Below are positions 1 to 7,831 of a stretch of 20,646 nt of DNA, in pieces (within the stretch, counting starts at the first letter, position 1; every line of letters begins with the position of its first letter). The stretch is from JAUWQU01 sp964605095. GTDB lineage: Bacteria > Planctomycetota > Phycisphaerae > SM23-33. The stretch spans positions 1-20,646 of the forward strand of contig CAZSBS010000059.1 of NCBI GenBank assembly GCA_964605095.1, in the 5' to 3' direction. Made by a program: the position numbers and the translations under genes. The notes beneath the pieces were generated by a model that saw only the letters and a program-made list of their open reading frames with translations, was not told the origin of the DNA and did no database searches.

Positions 1-327
<327 letters not shown>

Positions 328-345
328 ACGGGGGCTCCTTGAGGT

Positions 346-1617
346 CTACTTGTCGAACTTGGCCGGCAGCATCCGCCATGCGTAAAGGTACTTCTCGTCG
401 CGGACGAAAATCACGCCGGCTGCGATGGCAGGATGAGACCAGACCACCGCGTCCTTGCCCTGTCCGCCGCAGAGCTTGGCCCGGCCGAGGACCTCGCACT
501 TTTCCCGCGTGGCGCGGATCATCACCATCTCGCCTCTGTCGCCGAAGACCATCGCGCGGTCGCTCGTCGCAACGATGTGGGCCATGTCCTGGAACGCGTC
601 TTCCTTGTCCTGGATCCACAGCCTCTTTAGCTTGTCGTTGGGGTCCAGGCAGATCAAGCCTCTGGATATTCCCAGCACCAGGGGGCCCTGGAGCGTTGGT
701 GTGGCTATCTCGGGGAGCAGATCGCGGTTCTCACCCAGCGGCATGGTGTTGATCGTGCCGTCGTCGGCGAAACCGTACAGCCGGGCCTTATCGGATTCCG
801 TCGCCAGCAGCAGCATCCGCCCAAACACGACCGGCGATGGCACGGTGTAGTTCTTGGAGTTGTCGATCGGCATGGACCAGAGGCGCTTGCCGCTGGCGAT
901 GTCCCAGCCGCCGACCGTGGCGGCATCGTAACCGATTACCTCTCTTACCGATCCGACGACGGCGGGGGTGAAGGAGGAGTAGTTTGGCCCGGCCGTCTTG
1001 GCCCGCCAGACGGTCTGGCCGGTGTTGGGGTCCAGCGCGACCAGGTCGCCGGGCATGAGGATCAGTTTGTCGTCGAATATGAGCGGCGCGACGGCGTATC
1101 CCCACTCCGGCGGCTTGTTGCCCGCGTCGAAGTCCTTGCGGTAGTTCTTCTCCCAGACGCTCTTGCCGGTCTTGAGGTCGTAGCAATGCACGTCGCCGAA
1201 CGCGCCGACGGTTATGACCTTGCCCTTGTAGATGCACGGCGTGGCCCGTGGGGCCGAGCTGTAGGGCATCTGTCGCCCGTTGGTGACCTTGGCATGCCAG
1301 AGTTCCTTGCCGGTGGCCCCATCGAAGCACCAGTAATAGTCGTTCCGCCTGCCATCGCTGTCCGGCGCTACCACCACGCCATCGGCGGCGGCCAGGCCGG
1401 CGTTGCACCGGCCCGCCATTCGCTGCTTCCAGAGCAGCTTGAGTTCAGGCATGGCCGTGGGGATCTCCGCGCATTGCCCGTCGTGCGTCGGGCCTCGCCA
1501 GCCCGGCCAGTCCGGCGAGGAAATTCCCCCGCCGCCGGCAGAGAACGCCGGCCGGCAAAGGCAAGCCAGCATCAAAACTGCGTACGGGACGCTAACGTAT
1601 CTGTTAATGCGTGTCAA
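346..1617 (-). CDS. Secreted PQQ-like (BamB-type) beta-propeller protein
   Basis: This encodes about 423 residues. The N-terminus has a hydrophobic segment ending in CRPAFSAGG, consistent with a signal peptide, and then the motif DWPGWRGPTHDGQ, which opens many planctomycete PQQ-like propellers. Blade motifs of the form D-x-x-TG-K-x-x-W recur: CFDGATGKELWHAK, CYDLKTGKSVWEKN, ALDPNTGQTVWRAK and WDIASGKRLWSMP. The fold is therefore a periplasmic or secreted beta-propeller, either a scaffold or a dehydrogenase-like protein. I see no catalytic residues that prove PQQ binding. The frame stays open upstream to an ATG at 1869, but that extra part is low-quality arginine/proline-rich sequence. I chose the TTG at 1617 because GGAAAGG lies 8 bases upstream and the signal peptide follows at once. 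A GTG at 1623 is the alternative. The ABC ATPase follows 18 bases after the stop. Confidence 0.85.
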   Translation of the reverse strand: MTRINRYVSVPYAVLMLACLCRPAFSAGGGGISSPDWPGWRGPTHDGQCAEIPTAMPELKLLWKQRMAGRCNAGLAAADGVVVAPDSDGRRNDYYWCFDGATGKELWHAKVTNGRQMPYSSAPRATPCIYKGKVITVGAFGDVHCYDLKTGKSVWEKNYRKDFDAGNKPPEWGYAVAPLIFDDKLILMPGDLVALDPNTGQTVWRAKTAGPNYSSFTPAVVGSVREVIGYDAATVGGWDIASGKRLWSMPIDNSKNYTVPSPVVFGRMLLLATESDKARLYGFADDGTINTMPLGENRDLLPEIATPTLQGPLVLGISRGLICLDPNDKLKRLWIQDKEDAFQDMAHIVATSDRAMVFGDRGEMVMIRATREKCEVLGRAKLCGGQGKDAVVWSHPAIAAGVIFVRDEKYLYAWRMLPAKFDK

Positions 1618-1625
1618 ACCCACAA

Positions 1626-1632
1626 CCTTTCC
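1626..1632 (-). promoter_or_regulatory. Ribosome binding site supporting a TTG start
   Basis: On the minus strand this reads GGAAAGG, 8 bases before the TTG at 1617. It decides the start of the PQQ-like gene against the upstream ATG at 1869. Confidence 0.5.
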
Positions 1633-1689
1633 AAGACGCCGAGGCACCTGGGAGTTAAACGCGCCACGCCGGCCGCGGTTCGCGGGAAC

Positions 1690-1695
1690 ATTGTA
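1690..1695 (-). promoter_or_regulatory. Candidate -10 box for the PQQ-like gene
   Basis: The minus strand reads TACAAT, a 5/6 match to the sigma-70 -10 box. No convincing -35 element sits 16-18 bases upstream. Transcription would start near 1683 and leave a leader of about 65 bases before the TTG start. The rest of 1618-1877 holds no supported gene. Confidence 0.3.
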
Positions 1696-1877
1696 AACGA
1701 CCGAAGCGGCAGTTGCGAGCGCCGACGAGCTGCCTGAGGAACCGCCGATAGTTCCATGCAATGGGTGCCGTGGTTCGCGGAGTCCCGGCGCGCCGGGACG
1801 ACGCAACCACGTCTTGGATCTGCTTGGAGGGGCATGTCCCGGCGCCTCGGCGTGAGGCGAACCGGGCACGCACCGGG

Positions 1878-2174
1878 CTATAGCCCGCTCAATGCCTTCA
1901 GGATCACCTTGTCGTTGGCGAAGGTGACGGTGATTGTCTTGGCGCCATCCTTCCAGGTGACTATCTTGCCTGAGCCTGCCAGGCTACCGATTGCCCCGGC
2001 CGCGCCCGAGGATTCGGCGCCCTTGCCGAGGATCCCCTCGACCTGGGCCAGCGTCATGCCATTGGTGATCTGGTCGTAGTTGCTCTTGGTGACCTTGCTG
2101 CCGCAGCCGGCCAGCACAATTATTCCAAGACCCAGCAGGACGATGCATACCAGGGCGAGTCGATTTGTCTTCAT
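1878..2174 (-). CDS. Small lipoprotein with BamE/SmpA-like (DUF3862-type) fold
   Basis: A 98-residue protein with a lipoprotein signal: positively charged MKTNR, a hydrophobic stretch, and the lipobox LAGC with the lipidated cysteine at residue 24. The mature part contains NYDQITNGMTLAQVEGILG, the pattern of DUF3862 and related SmpA/OmlA/BamE domains (a 'x-x-G-M-t-x-x-x-V-x-x-i-L-G' helix pair). It ends with two strands, IVTWKDG and KTITVTFANDKV. It should be anchored in the outer or inner membrane facing the periplasm. BamE itself is part of the beta-barrel assembly machine, but small DUF3862 lipoproteins are widespread and the exact role here is unknown. The gene stands alone on the minus strand, with a GGAA-rich ribosome binding site upstream. 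Confidence 0.82.
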   Translation of the reverse strand: MKTNRLALVCIVLLGLGIIVLAGCGSKVTKSNYDQITNGMTLAQVEGILGKGAESSGAAGAIGSLAGSGKIVTWKDGAKTITVTFANDKVILKALSGL

Positions 2175-2512
2175 TCCGTCTTCCTTTTCCTGAATGGTTT
2201 TCCGGCGGAGGAGTTTGCGGCACTTACCGCAGTCTATGCCGCGCGTGATTTGCCGTAAGACCCTGCCGGGGCAAAGTCCTGCGGCTCTGAGGCGAACTTC
2301 CGTAAAGTGTAGGCCCCCATACCCGGATTATCCAGCCCGCAAGAGGGCAAAATCAGACCCCTGCTGCCGGGCCGGTGCAAGGTGGGGGGATTTCGCCAAA
2401 CGATAGCCCGGCCGGCGTGTCCTGCATAAAGGGACGGGAGTTGCTAGAATTAAGCAGGAAGCCATGCCCGTGCCCGATGTTGTGGGCGGGCTGGAGAGAG
2501 GAAGCGGGAATT
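2175..2512 (+). other. Divergent intergenic region, no gene supported
   Basis: This 338-base stretch separates the lipoprotein gene (minus) from the small membrane protein gene (plus). A near-perfect inverted repeat pairs CTTACCGCA at 2223-2231 with TGCCGTAAG at 2251-2259 (one mismatch). A possible plus-strand -10 box, TAGAAT, is at 2445-2450 (5/6 match), with no good -35 element. The open frames here are arginine-rich and have no ribosome binding site. Confidence 0.4.
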
Positions 2513-2803
2513 ATGAACGACACATTCCAACGCCGCTTGGGCGCCGCAGTTGGTGCGGCCTGGTGGACGGTTCTGGTCTGGTGGTTGCTGCTGCTGGCCT
2601 CATGGTGCGGCAGCATGGCGGTAATGCACATTCGCCCGGCCTGGGTGCTGGGGATGCTGGGCGAGGGCGTGACCTGGCTGGACGTGCAGATGATGTACCT
2701 GTGGCTTATCGGCAGCTTTAAGGTGATGGGCATTGTGGCGGCCCTGGTCGCCCTTTTCCTGACGCTGTGGCATCGCCGGCTTGGACGCTTGACCGGTATG
2801 TAG
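2513..2803 (+). CDS. Small two-helix membrane protein, function unknown
   Basis: A 96-residue protein with two hydrophobic helices at about residues 12-36 and 66-86, each rich in tryptophan and leucine. A short amphipathic loop lies between them (RPAWVLGMLGEGVTWLDVQMM), and the tail is basic (WHRRLGRLTGM). I chose the ATG at 2513 because GAGAGGAAG lies a few bases upstream and the peptide begins with a soluble MNDTFQRRL segment; the frame is open further upstream but without coding character. I do not recognise the family. The gene stands alone on the plus strand and converges with the sulfatase gene. Confidence 0.65.
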   Translation: MNDTFQRRLGAAVGAAWWTVLVWWLLLLASWCGSMAVMHIRPAWVLGMLGEGVTWLDVQMMYLWLIGSFKVMGIVAALVALFLTLWHRRLGRLTGM

Positions 2804-2804
2804 T

Positions 2805-2818
2805 GGTAGCCGGTAGGT
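2805..2818 (+). repeat. Two GGTAGNN heptamers directly after the stop codon
   Basis: GGTAGCC and GGTAGGT lie head to tail immediately after the stop of the small membrane protein. GGTAGCC is the exact reverse complement of the GGCTACC unit in the array at 4502-4529. Confidence 0.5.
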
Positions 2819-2828
2819 GAGGCTGTTT

Positions 2829-2864
2829 GATAATTCCGTGCTGTGGGTGCCGCCGTGAATTATC
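2829..2864. terminator. Weak inverted repeat between convergent genes
   Basis: GATAATTC at 2829-2836 is matched by GAATTATC at 2857-2864, with a 20-base loop. Its place between the ends of two convergent genes suits a bidirectional terminator. The stem is short and AT-rich and has no T-run, so the call is tentative. Confidence 0.3.
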
Positions 2865-2895
2865 GGACACCCTTGGTAGCCTGAAGTCTCTTGGC

Positions 2896-4359
2896 TCACG
2901 CCTTTGGCAGGATTTTGGGCGGTTTTTCGCCGGCCCCGGCCAAGCGTCGCAGCAGAAGCTCCCGCAGTTCGGCGCGGACTTTTTCGTGGTCGTTGCTGCC
3001 GGCGAGGTTGTTTCGCTGGTGCGGGTCGGCCTGGAGGTCGTACAGGTACGCCTCGTGGTAGACGTCGCTGTCGCAGGTGCCGTAGCGGGCCTGGCCCTTT
3101 GGGGCCTCGACGCAGTACGTCCAGCGTTTGGTTCTGACGGCCCGGCCACAGGTGCTCTCGCTGATTTGCACGAACACTTCCTGTGGCCAGTCTTTTGCCG
3201 AACCGTCGACGAGGCCTTGCAGTGGCTGTCCGGCGAGGTATTCCGGCAGATTTGCGCAGCCGGCGGTCAGGACGGTGGGCGTCACGTCGAGCAGGCTGAC
3301 AAGCTCGTTGACGACCTTTCCGCCGGTGAATCCCGGCCCGGCGACTATCAGCGGCGTGCGTATCGAGTCGTCGTGGCAGGATCGCTTGTACTCGCCGTTT
3401 CGGGTCTTGAAGTGGCAGGCGTGGTCGGTGGTGTAGATGACCAGCGTGTCCTCGGCCAGGCCGAGCTTGGCGAGTTCATCGCGTATTCGCCCGATGTTGG
3501 CGTCGAGGCTGTTGCAGCAGCCGAGGTAGTCTGGCATCTCCGCCTTCCAGTCGCCGCCGGCGCCGTCGAGGTCGCCGGGCACGCGGTAGTCGCGGAACTT
3601 TTCCTTCGAGCCGTGCGGACCCTCGAAGTGGCTGTGGTCGTTCTGGTGGTGCGACTCGATGTAGGAAACGAACAGGAAGAACGGCCTGCCCGCGGCGGCG
3701 GGGGCCTTGCGGGTGCGAAGGTACTCGATCACCCAGTCCGTCTCGGCGTCGACGCGGTACCGGCCTTCGGGGAAGTCGCGCCTCTTGCCGTCGGTGTTGA
3801 ACATGTGCCCGTCATATCCGTGGCTGGTGAACTCGAGTACGTCCGAGGCCAGCCAGAAGTCCTTGTATCCGCCGCGTCGCTGGAGTGGGACGGGCTCGGA
3901 GCGGCAGTTGAAGGGCTTGACGTTGGGGTAGGTCTTGCCGTCGGACCCCAGGTGCCACTTTCCGATGTAGCCCACGTCGTAGCCGGCGGCCGAGAGAAGA
4001 TGGGCCATCGTCTTCTCGCGCCGCGGCAGCGAGATGTTGTTGCTGAAGCACGTGGTCTGGGTGGCGTACTTGCCGGTTTGCAGGGCCGCGCGGGCCGGGC
4101 CGCAGACCGGTTGGCAGGTGAACGAGTGCTGGAACCGCACTCCATCGGCCGCCATGCGGTCCAGGTTGGGCGTCAGGCCGGGGAAGACCGGCTGGCCGTA
4201 GCAGTCAATGGTATCGTGCCGCTGCTGGTCGGTGAACAGAAAGAGTATGTTGGGCCTGCGGGCCTGTTTGCCGGGGCTGTCGGACGCACGGGTCAGTTGC
4301 GGCAGCACGGAAGCGGCTGTGGCAAGCCCGGAGGCTTTGAGAAAATCGCGTCGGTTCAT
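2896..4359 (-). CDS. Tat-exported arylsulfatase-family hydrolase
   Basis: About 487 residues, the usual size for the family. It begins MNRRDFLKASGLATAASVLP, a twin-arginine signal with an RRDFLK core, so it is exported folded. The sulfatase domain starts at about residue 36 with RPNILFLFTDQQRHDT, which holds the first metal-binding aspartates. The nucleophile motif is CGPAR at residues 86-90 (C-x-P/A-x-R), where the cysteine is converted to formylglycine by a sulfatase-maturing enzyme. Further family patterns are GYIGKWHLG, LVIYTTDHACHF and RTPLIVAGPG. It would hydrolyse sulfate esters, most plausibly on sulfated polysaccharides, but the substrate cannot be read from sequence. An ATG 15 bases upstream (4374) is in frame; I chose 4359 because GAGGACA precedes it and the Tat signal starts there. 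Long GreA lies upstream on the same strand, across a repeat-filled gap. Confidence 0.95.
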   Translation of the reverse strand: MNRRDFLKASGLATAASVLPQLTRASDSPGKQARRPNILFLFTDQQRHDTIDCYGQPVFPGLTPNLDRMAADGVRFQHSFTCQPVCGPARAALQTGKYATQTTCFSNNISLPRREKTMAHLLSAAGYDVGYIGKWHLGSDGKTYPNVKPFNCRSEPVPLQRRGGYKDFWLASDVLEFTSHGYDGHMFNTDGKRRDFPEGRYRVDAETDWVIEYLRTRKAPAAAGRPFFLFVSYIESHHQNDHSHFEGPHGSKEKFRDYRVPGDLDGAGGDWKAEMPDYLGCCNSLDANIGRIRDELAKLGLAEDTLVIYTTDHACHFKTRNGEYKRSCHDDSIRTPLIVAGPGFTGGKVVNELVSLLDVTPTVLTAGCANLPEYLAGQPLQGLVDGSAKDWPQEVFVQISESTCGRAVRTKRWTYCVEAPKGQARYGTCDSDVYHEAYLYDLQADPHQRNNLAGSNDHEKVRAELRELLLRRLAGAGEKPPKILPKA

Positions 4360-4460
4360 GGTTGTCCTCGTCATCTTCCCTGCTCGCTGAAGCGAGCGGG
4401 CCTCAACTGCCGGGTCCGGGTTCCGATTCCCCCCGGTTCCGTTTTTCCAATTTGCCCGTG

Positions 4461-4488
4461 TTCCGAGTTCCGAGTTCCGGGTTCCGCT
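4461..4488 (+). repeat. Heptanucleotide array, four TTCCGNN units
   Basis: Four consecutive 7-mers read TTCCGAG, TTCCGAG, TTCCGGG and TTCCGCT in perfect register. Looser copies (GGTTCCG) occur just upstream around 4418-4441. The array lies between the long GreA stop and the sulfatase start. Confidence 0.8.
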
Positions 4489-4501
4489 TTTTCTTCTTCC
4501 C

Positions 4502-4529
4502 GGCTGCCGGCTCCTGGCTACGGGCTACC
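4502..4529 (+). repeat. Heptanucleotide array, four GGCTNCN units
   Basis: Four consecutive 7-mers read GGCTGCC, GGCTCCT, GGCTACG and GGCTACC. A 13-base pyrimidine-rich spacer separates this array from the TTCCGNN array. It ends 7 bases before the long GreA stop codon. Confidence 0.8.
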
Positions 4530-4536
4530 GTCTTTC

Positions 4537-6729
4537 TCAGAATTCCGCCGCTTCTATGTTGACGATCTCGTACTCGGTCTCGTCGCCTTCGAGGCGGAGC
4601 GTAACGGAATCGTCGGCGGACTTGCCCAGCAGTGACTGGGCCATCGCGGTCTGGTAGCTGTAGCGGCGGCGGGGCAGGTCGGTGTCCCATGGGCCGAGGA
4701 TGGACACGTCCATCGTGCCATCGCCCGATTTCCGCCGCAGCGTGACCTTCGTGCCGATGTTGACGACGTCGATTGAGACCTCCTCCGGGTGCATCACCCG
4801 GGCCTTGGTCAGGTCGTCCTGGATTTTCGCCTGTCGGCCCTGGAGCTTGGTTCGCTCCTCGATGGCGTATTTCCACTCGCTGTTCTCGCTGAGGTCGCCC
4901 AGCGAGGCCGCCTCACCGATGGCCCGGCTGTTGGCGGGGATCTGAATCTCGACGAGGTCCTTGAGCTCCGCCTCCTGGATTCGCAGCCCGGCCTGCGTTG
5001 TGTAAAGCGTGGTCTCGTCCAGCCACTGTTCGACGCGTTTCTTGGCGAACAGGCCGTAGAAGTTCTCCTTGAGTATCTTAATCATGTCGTCGCGGATGCT
5101 CTCGGCCAGGCCGTCGGTCCGCTCGATGCGGCTCTTGATGATGCTGGCCATCACCTCGTTCATTTGCGAGGCGACCTCGCGGAAGCGCGCCATATCCCGC
5201 GCGCCGATGGCGGTGCGGATGCGGCGCTGGAGTTCCTTGCGGTCGGACGACTCTGCCAGGTGAACGTCGATATCCAGATCGTGCAGCGTTTTGAGCAGCT
5301 TGGAGAGTATCTCCAGCTTGGTTGCGCCTCCTGGCACGGCCTCGGCCTGGCGGGACCACAGCCAGAGGATCATCTCCAGGTTGCCCAGCGGGTCGGTCAG
5401 GGCCTTGGAGGCCGCGCTGGCAAGGGCCTGCTCGCGCCCGGCTGTGCGGAGCAGTTCGGCCAGGGCGTCGATCTGTCGGACTGGCGCGACCATCAGCAGG
5501 CGTTCCAGCAGGTCGGCGCCATCGGGCAGTTCGCTCATGGCGGTCATGGCGGCCAGCCAGAGCGAGTCGTCCTCCAGTGCCGAGACGACCTTGACCGCGT
5601 CGGCGGTCGCGGCCAGGACTTCCCTGGGCGACGGGCAGGGCTTGGTGGCCGCGGCGAGCCCGAGGCCCGTGGCGACCGCGACGCCCAGGCTGGCAGTCAG
5701 GGCGTCCGTCGGGCGGGCGCGCTGGAAACTGCGGGCCTGCTCGGCGAGGGTGTTGACCATCGTGGAGGCAAAGGCTGCGTCGATGTCCAGCTTGCGCTGC
5801 CTGGCCTCGCGGGCGTAACGCCTGACCAGTTCCAGCGTCTCCAGCGGCGTCTTGGCTGCCTCTATCTCCCGCGTCATCTCCTCCTCGAGCGTCAGCCCGT
5901 GCGGGTGGTAGACAAGGTAGATCGGGTTTCGGCCCTCGACGGTGAGCTTCTCGCACCTCTTTGCGGCCGTGCGAGCCTTGTTCCACCAGCCGGACCATTT
6001 GTCAGCCGGGATGTACTTGGGCACCAGCATGTCCTTGAGGTCGGTGGCGTCGATGCGCCCCTCGCGAGACTGGCAGACGCCGATGAGCACGGTTGCGGGA
6101 TCGTCGAAGAACATCTCGCCGAGCCTGGCGGGGTCTCGCTTGGACAGCACGCGGAAGTCGGTGTCGCCGATGGCCTCGAACTCATCGGCCAGGGCTCGGG
6201 CGTTTAGCGTCAACAGGCCGTCGGCGAGGTCCTCAAGCTCGTATTCGCCAAGGGTGGCGTCGAACCGCCTGACCTGCGCCACCTGGTTTCGGAAACGGTT
6301 GGAGACGTAGCTGCCGTCGGCGAGCCTCAGGCAGAGGTCCATGGTTGCAAATGCCCGCCGGGGGGTCTGGGCGTTGTTTATCTCCGAGGCCTTGACCAGC
6401 CTGTCGAAGTGCGGGTGCGAGCCGAAGATCTCGCGGTAGAGATCGAGGGCCTGCTGGCGCAGGTCGCCGCTTACGGGCACGGCCAGGGCCATCACCTTTG
6501 CCAACTCGAGCCTCTGTGCGAGCGTGTCCAGTCCCCTGCGCTCTTCCAGCAGTGCCCAGCCCAGCGCGTCGGCCAGGTCGTCCTTCTTAGCCTCGACAAG
6601 GGCCACGAAAACCTCGCCTGCCTGCTTGACGCTGATGCCGCCGTCGGATTCCGCGGCAGCCATCCAGGTCTTCTCGACCTCGTCGGTCTGCCCGGCCAAT
6701 ATCCATTCTTTGATCTGATTGACGTCCAT
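4537..6729 (-). CDS. greA: Long GreA: helical N-terminal extension fused to a GreA transcript-cleavage domain
   Basis: About 730 residues, whereas ordinary GreA is about 158. The last 145 or so residues are GreA-like. A coiled coil at about 588-650 carries the tip motif SLGDLSENSEW with the acidic pair D612 and E615, matching the catalytic tip of GreA (GDLKENAEY) that stimulates RNA cleavage in backtracked RNA polymerase. An FKBP-like domain follows, with GTKVTLRR, SLLGKSADDSVTL and a final EYEIVNIEA. Residues 1-580 are mostly alpha-helical, TPR-like and without a recognised catalytic motif. Chlamydial GreA is also known to carry a long N-terminal extension, so this may be a trait of the PVC group. 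I chose the ATG at 6729 (MDVNQIKEWI); an ATG at 6768 would add 13 residues including a CSKC pair, and neither has a strong ribosome binding site. Confidence 0.88.
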   Translation of the reverse strand: MDVNQIKEWILAGQTDEVEKTWMAAAESDGGISVKQAGEVFVALVEAKKDDLADALGWALLEERRGLDTLAQRLELAKVMALAVPVSGDLRQQALDLYREIFGSHPHFDRLVKASEINNAQTPRRAFATMDLCLRLADGSYVSNRFRNQVAQVRRFDATLGEYELEDLADGLLTLNARALADEFEAIGDTDFRVLSKRDPARLGEMFFDDPATVLIGVCQSREGRIDATDLKDMLVPKYIPADKWSGWWNKARTAAKRCEKLTVEGRNPIYLVYHPHGLTLEEEMTREIEAAKTPLETLELVRRYAREARQRKLDIDAAFASTMVNTLAEQARSFQRARPTDALTASLGVAVATGLGLAAATKPCPSPREVLAATADAVKVVSALEDDSLWLAAMTAMSELPDGADLLERLLMVAPVRQIDALAELLRTAGREQALASAASKALTDPLGNLEMILWLWSRQAEAVPGGATKLEILSKLLKTLHDLDIDVHLAESSDRKELQRRIRTAIGARDMARFREVASQMNEVMASIIKSRIERTDGLAESIRDDMIKILKENFYGLFAKKRVEQWLDETTLYTTQAGLRIQEAELKDLVEIQIPANSRAIGEAASLGDLSENSEWKYAIEERTKLQGRQAKIQDDLTKARVMHPEEVSIDVVNIGTKVTLRRKSGDGTMDVSILGPWDTDLPRRRYSYQTAMAQSLLGKSADDSVTLRLEGDETEYEIVNIEAAEF

Positions 6730-6805
6730 AGTCCCGGCATTGTCGCATTTCGAACAGGCGAAGTCCATACCGTGAATCCCGACGGCACCCGATAATCAGC
6801 AGGGA

Positions 6806-6922
6806 TGCAGGGGATACAGGGGCAGAAGAAGAGGCAAAGCAAGCCGCAGATGAACGCAGATAGAGATAGTCTTTGGTGCGGCAGGAAACGCTTTTTCAGT
6901 CTTCTTCCCCTGTATCCCTGCA
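6806..6922. repeat. Long imperfect inverted repeat upstream of the PEP-CTERM gene
   Basis: The left arm at 6806-6831 (starting TGCAGGGGATACAGGGG, ending AGAAGAAG) is the reverse complement of the right arm at 6901-6922 (CTTCTTCCCCTGTATCCCTG plus CA), apart from one missing G and a three-base insertion. The loop of about 70 bases contains GCAGATGAACGCAGATAG, itself a short repeat. The remaining non-coding DNA in 6730-7151 shows no gene. Confidence 0.75.
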
Positions 6923-7047
6923 AGTTTTGCCCGGAATTCCACCCGCTCGATTTGCCCGCCTGCCAAACGAATCTTAGCTTCCCATTGCAGTTGGCTGTCT
7001 GAGAAGTCAATCGCTCGACGCCGGCTGCGAGGAACCAATGCGGGCTT

Positions 7048-7129
7048 GCGGCGTCCGGGAAGGCTCGTGCCTCCCGGAGCCGCCAGGCCGGAAAGAAGTA
7101 AGACAACGAGCCGTGCCGATTGGCGGCAC
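7048..7129 (+). promoter_or_regulatory. Structured 5' leader: two strong hairpins
   Basis: Hairpin 1 spans 7048-7083: GCGGC pairs with GCCGC, TCCGGGA with TCCCGGA and GGC with GCC around a TCGT loop, with single-base bulges at 7053 and 7061 (15 base pairs). Hairpin 2 spans 7113-7129: GTGCCG and CGGCAC around ATTGG. Both precede the ribosome binding site of the PEP-CTERM gene. I do not recognise a known riboswitch class. Confidence 0.55.
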
Positions 7130-7151
7130 AGGGTCCAAAGGAGACTCAAAA

Positions 7152-7808
7152 ATGAAACTTGCAAACGCCACCGTCCCCGCCGTCGTCCTCTCGCTGTGCC
7201 TGACCGCCTCGATAGCTTCCGCCGACATGATGACCTTCACAGGCACGGTCCTGACCGAATCGGTCGAGTTCCACTGCCAAGGCCTGCTGGCCGACGGCAT
7301 GACCGTCCATGCCGGGCTATACGGGATTGAATACAAGGACCGCGACTACAACGCCTTCTGCGTCGACGCCGACCATTACGCCGGCACCAGCAGCGTCATC
7401 GAGCAGGACGTCGACGTCCTGCACAACGGCGATCTCGTCGCCTACCTCTACGAGAGGTACATTGCCTCGGCCACGACTTCGGAAGCAGCCGCCGCCCTGG
7501 GCGTCGCCCTGTGGGAAGTCCTCTACGAGGATGACGGCAGCGCCTTCAACGCATCGAGTGGAACGTTCTACATCACCAACAACTCCAATGTCGCCGCGGC
7601 CGCCAACGTCATGCTGACCGGCATGCTCACCGACATGCCCGCCAACTATCAGCCGGTGATGGACCTGACGGTCCTTCACTCGGCCTGCAAGCAGGACATG
7701 CTCATCGGCGGGCTCACCGCGGTGCCCGAGCCGACCACCCTCGCCCTGATCCTGTTGGGCGCACCGCTGATGCTCAATGCCTCCCGCCGCCGCCGGCTCG
7801 TCGCCTGA
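7152..7808 (+). CDS. PEP-CTERM sorted secreted protein, thioester-domain-like
   Basis: A 218-residue protein. Residues 1-24 form a signal peptide with a likely cleavage after ASA. The C-terminus is a textbook PEP-CTERM signal: VPEPTTLALILLGAPL, a hydrophobic segment, then SRRRR. The protein is thus exported and processed by an exosortase-type system, and ends up at the surface or in the exopolysaccharide. The mature part has FCVD at 69-72 (C70), LVAYLYERYI and AAALGVALWEVLYEDDG at about 113-129. That layout resembles thioester (TQXA/TED-like) domains, where a cysteine and a glutamine in a 'LQxAIW' motif crosslink; here the glutamine position is glycine (G117). AAAGGAG lies 8 bases before the ATG and decides the start. 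The gene stands alone and is flanked on both sides by long inverted repeats. No exosortase is in the window. Confidence 0.9.
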   Translation: MKLANATVPAVVLSLCLTASIASADMMTFTGTVLTESVEFHCQGLLADGMTVHAGLYGIEYKDRDYNAFCVDADHYAGTSSVIEQDVDVLHNGDLVAYLYERYIASATTSEAAAALGVALWEVLYEDDGSAFNASSGTFYITNNSNVAAAANVMLTGMLTDMPANYQPVMDLTVLHSACKQDMLIGGLTAVPEPTTLALILLGAPLMLNASRRRRLVA

Positions 7809-7831
7809 ACGGCGCAGAAAAAGAAAAAGCG

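Noticed and set aside
1618..1869. N-terminal extension of the PQQ-like protein from an ATG at 1869
   Set aside because: The extra residues have no coding character, a -10 box lies inside this stretch, and a signal peptide with RBS starts at 1617.
2194..2406. 70-codon plus-strand ORF in the divergent region
   Set aside because: Arginine/proline-rich, no RBS, no recognisable domain.
4461..4529. CRISPR array
   Set aside because: Units are 7 bases, contiguous and degenerate, without spacers; no cas gene is present.
2827..4635. 602-codon plus-strand frame opposite the sulfatase gene
   Set aside because: It is the high-GC mirror of a clear sulfatase gene, valine/alanine-rich, without RBS or domain. 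The sulfatase motifs on the minus strand are decisive.
4789..6207. 472-codon plus-strand frame opposite long greA
   Set aside because: Antisense shadow of a gene with conserved GreA motifs; no RBS or recognisable domain.
7085..7145. Cyclic-di-GMP (GEMM-I) riboswitch, suggested by CACAGGG upstream of the PEP-CTERM gene
   Set aside because: Only the short CACAGGG matches; the conserved GCAAAGCC and tetraloop receptor parts are missing.
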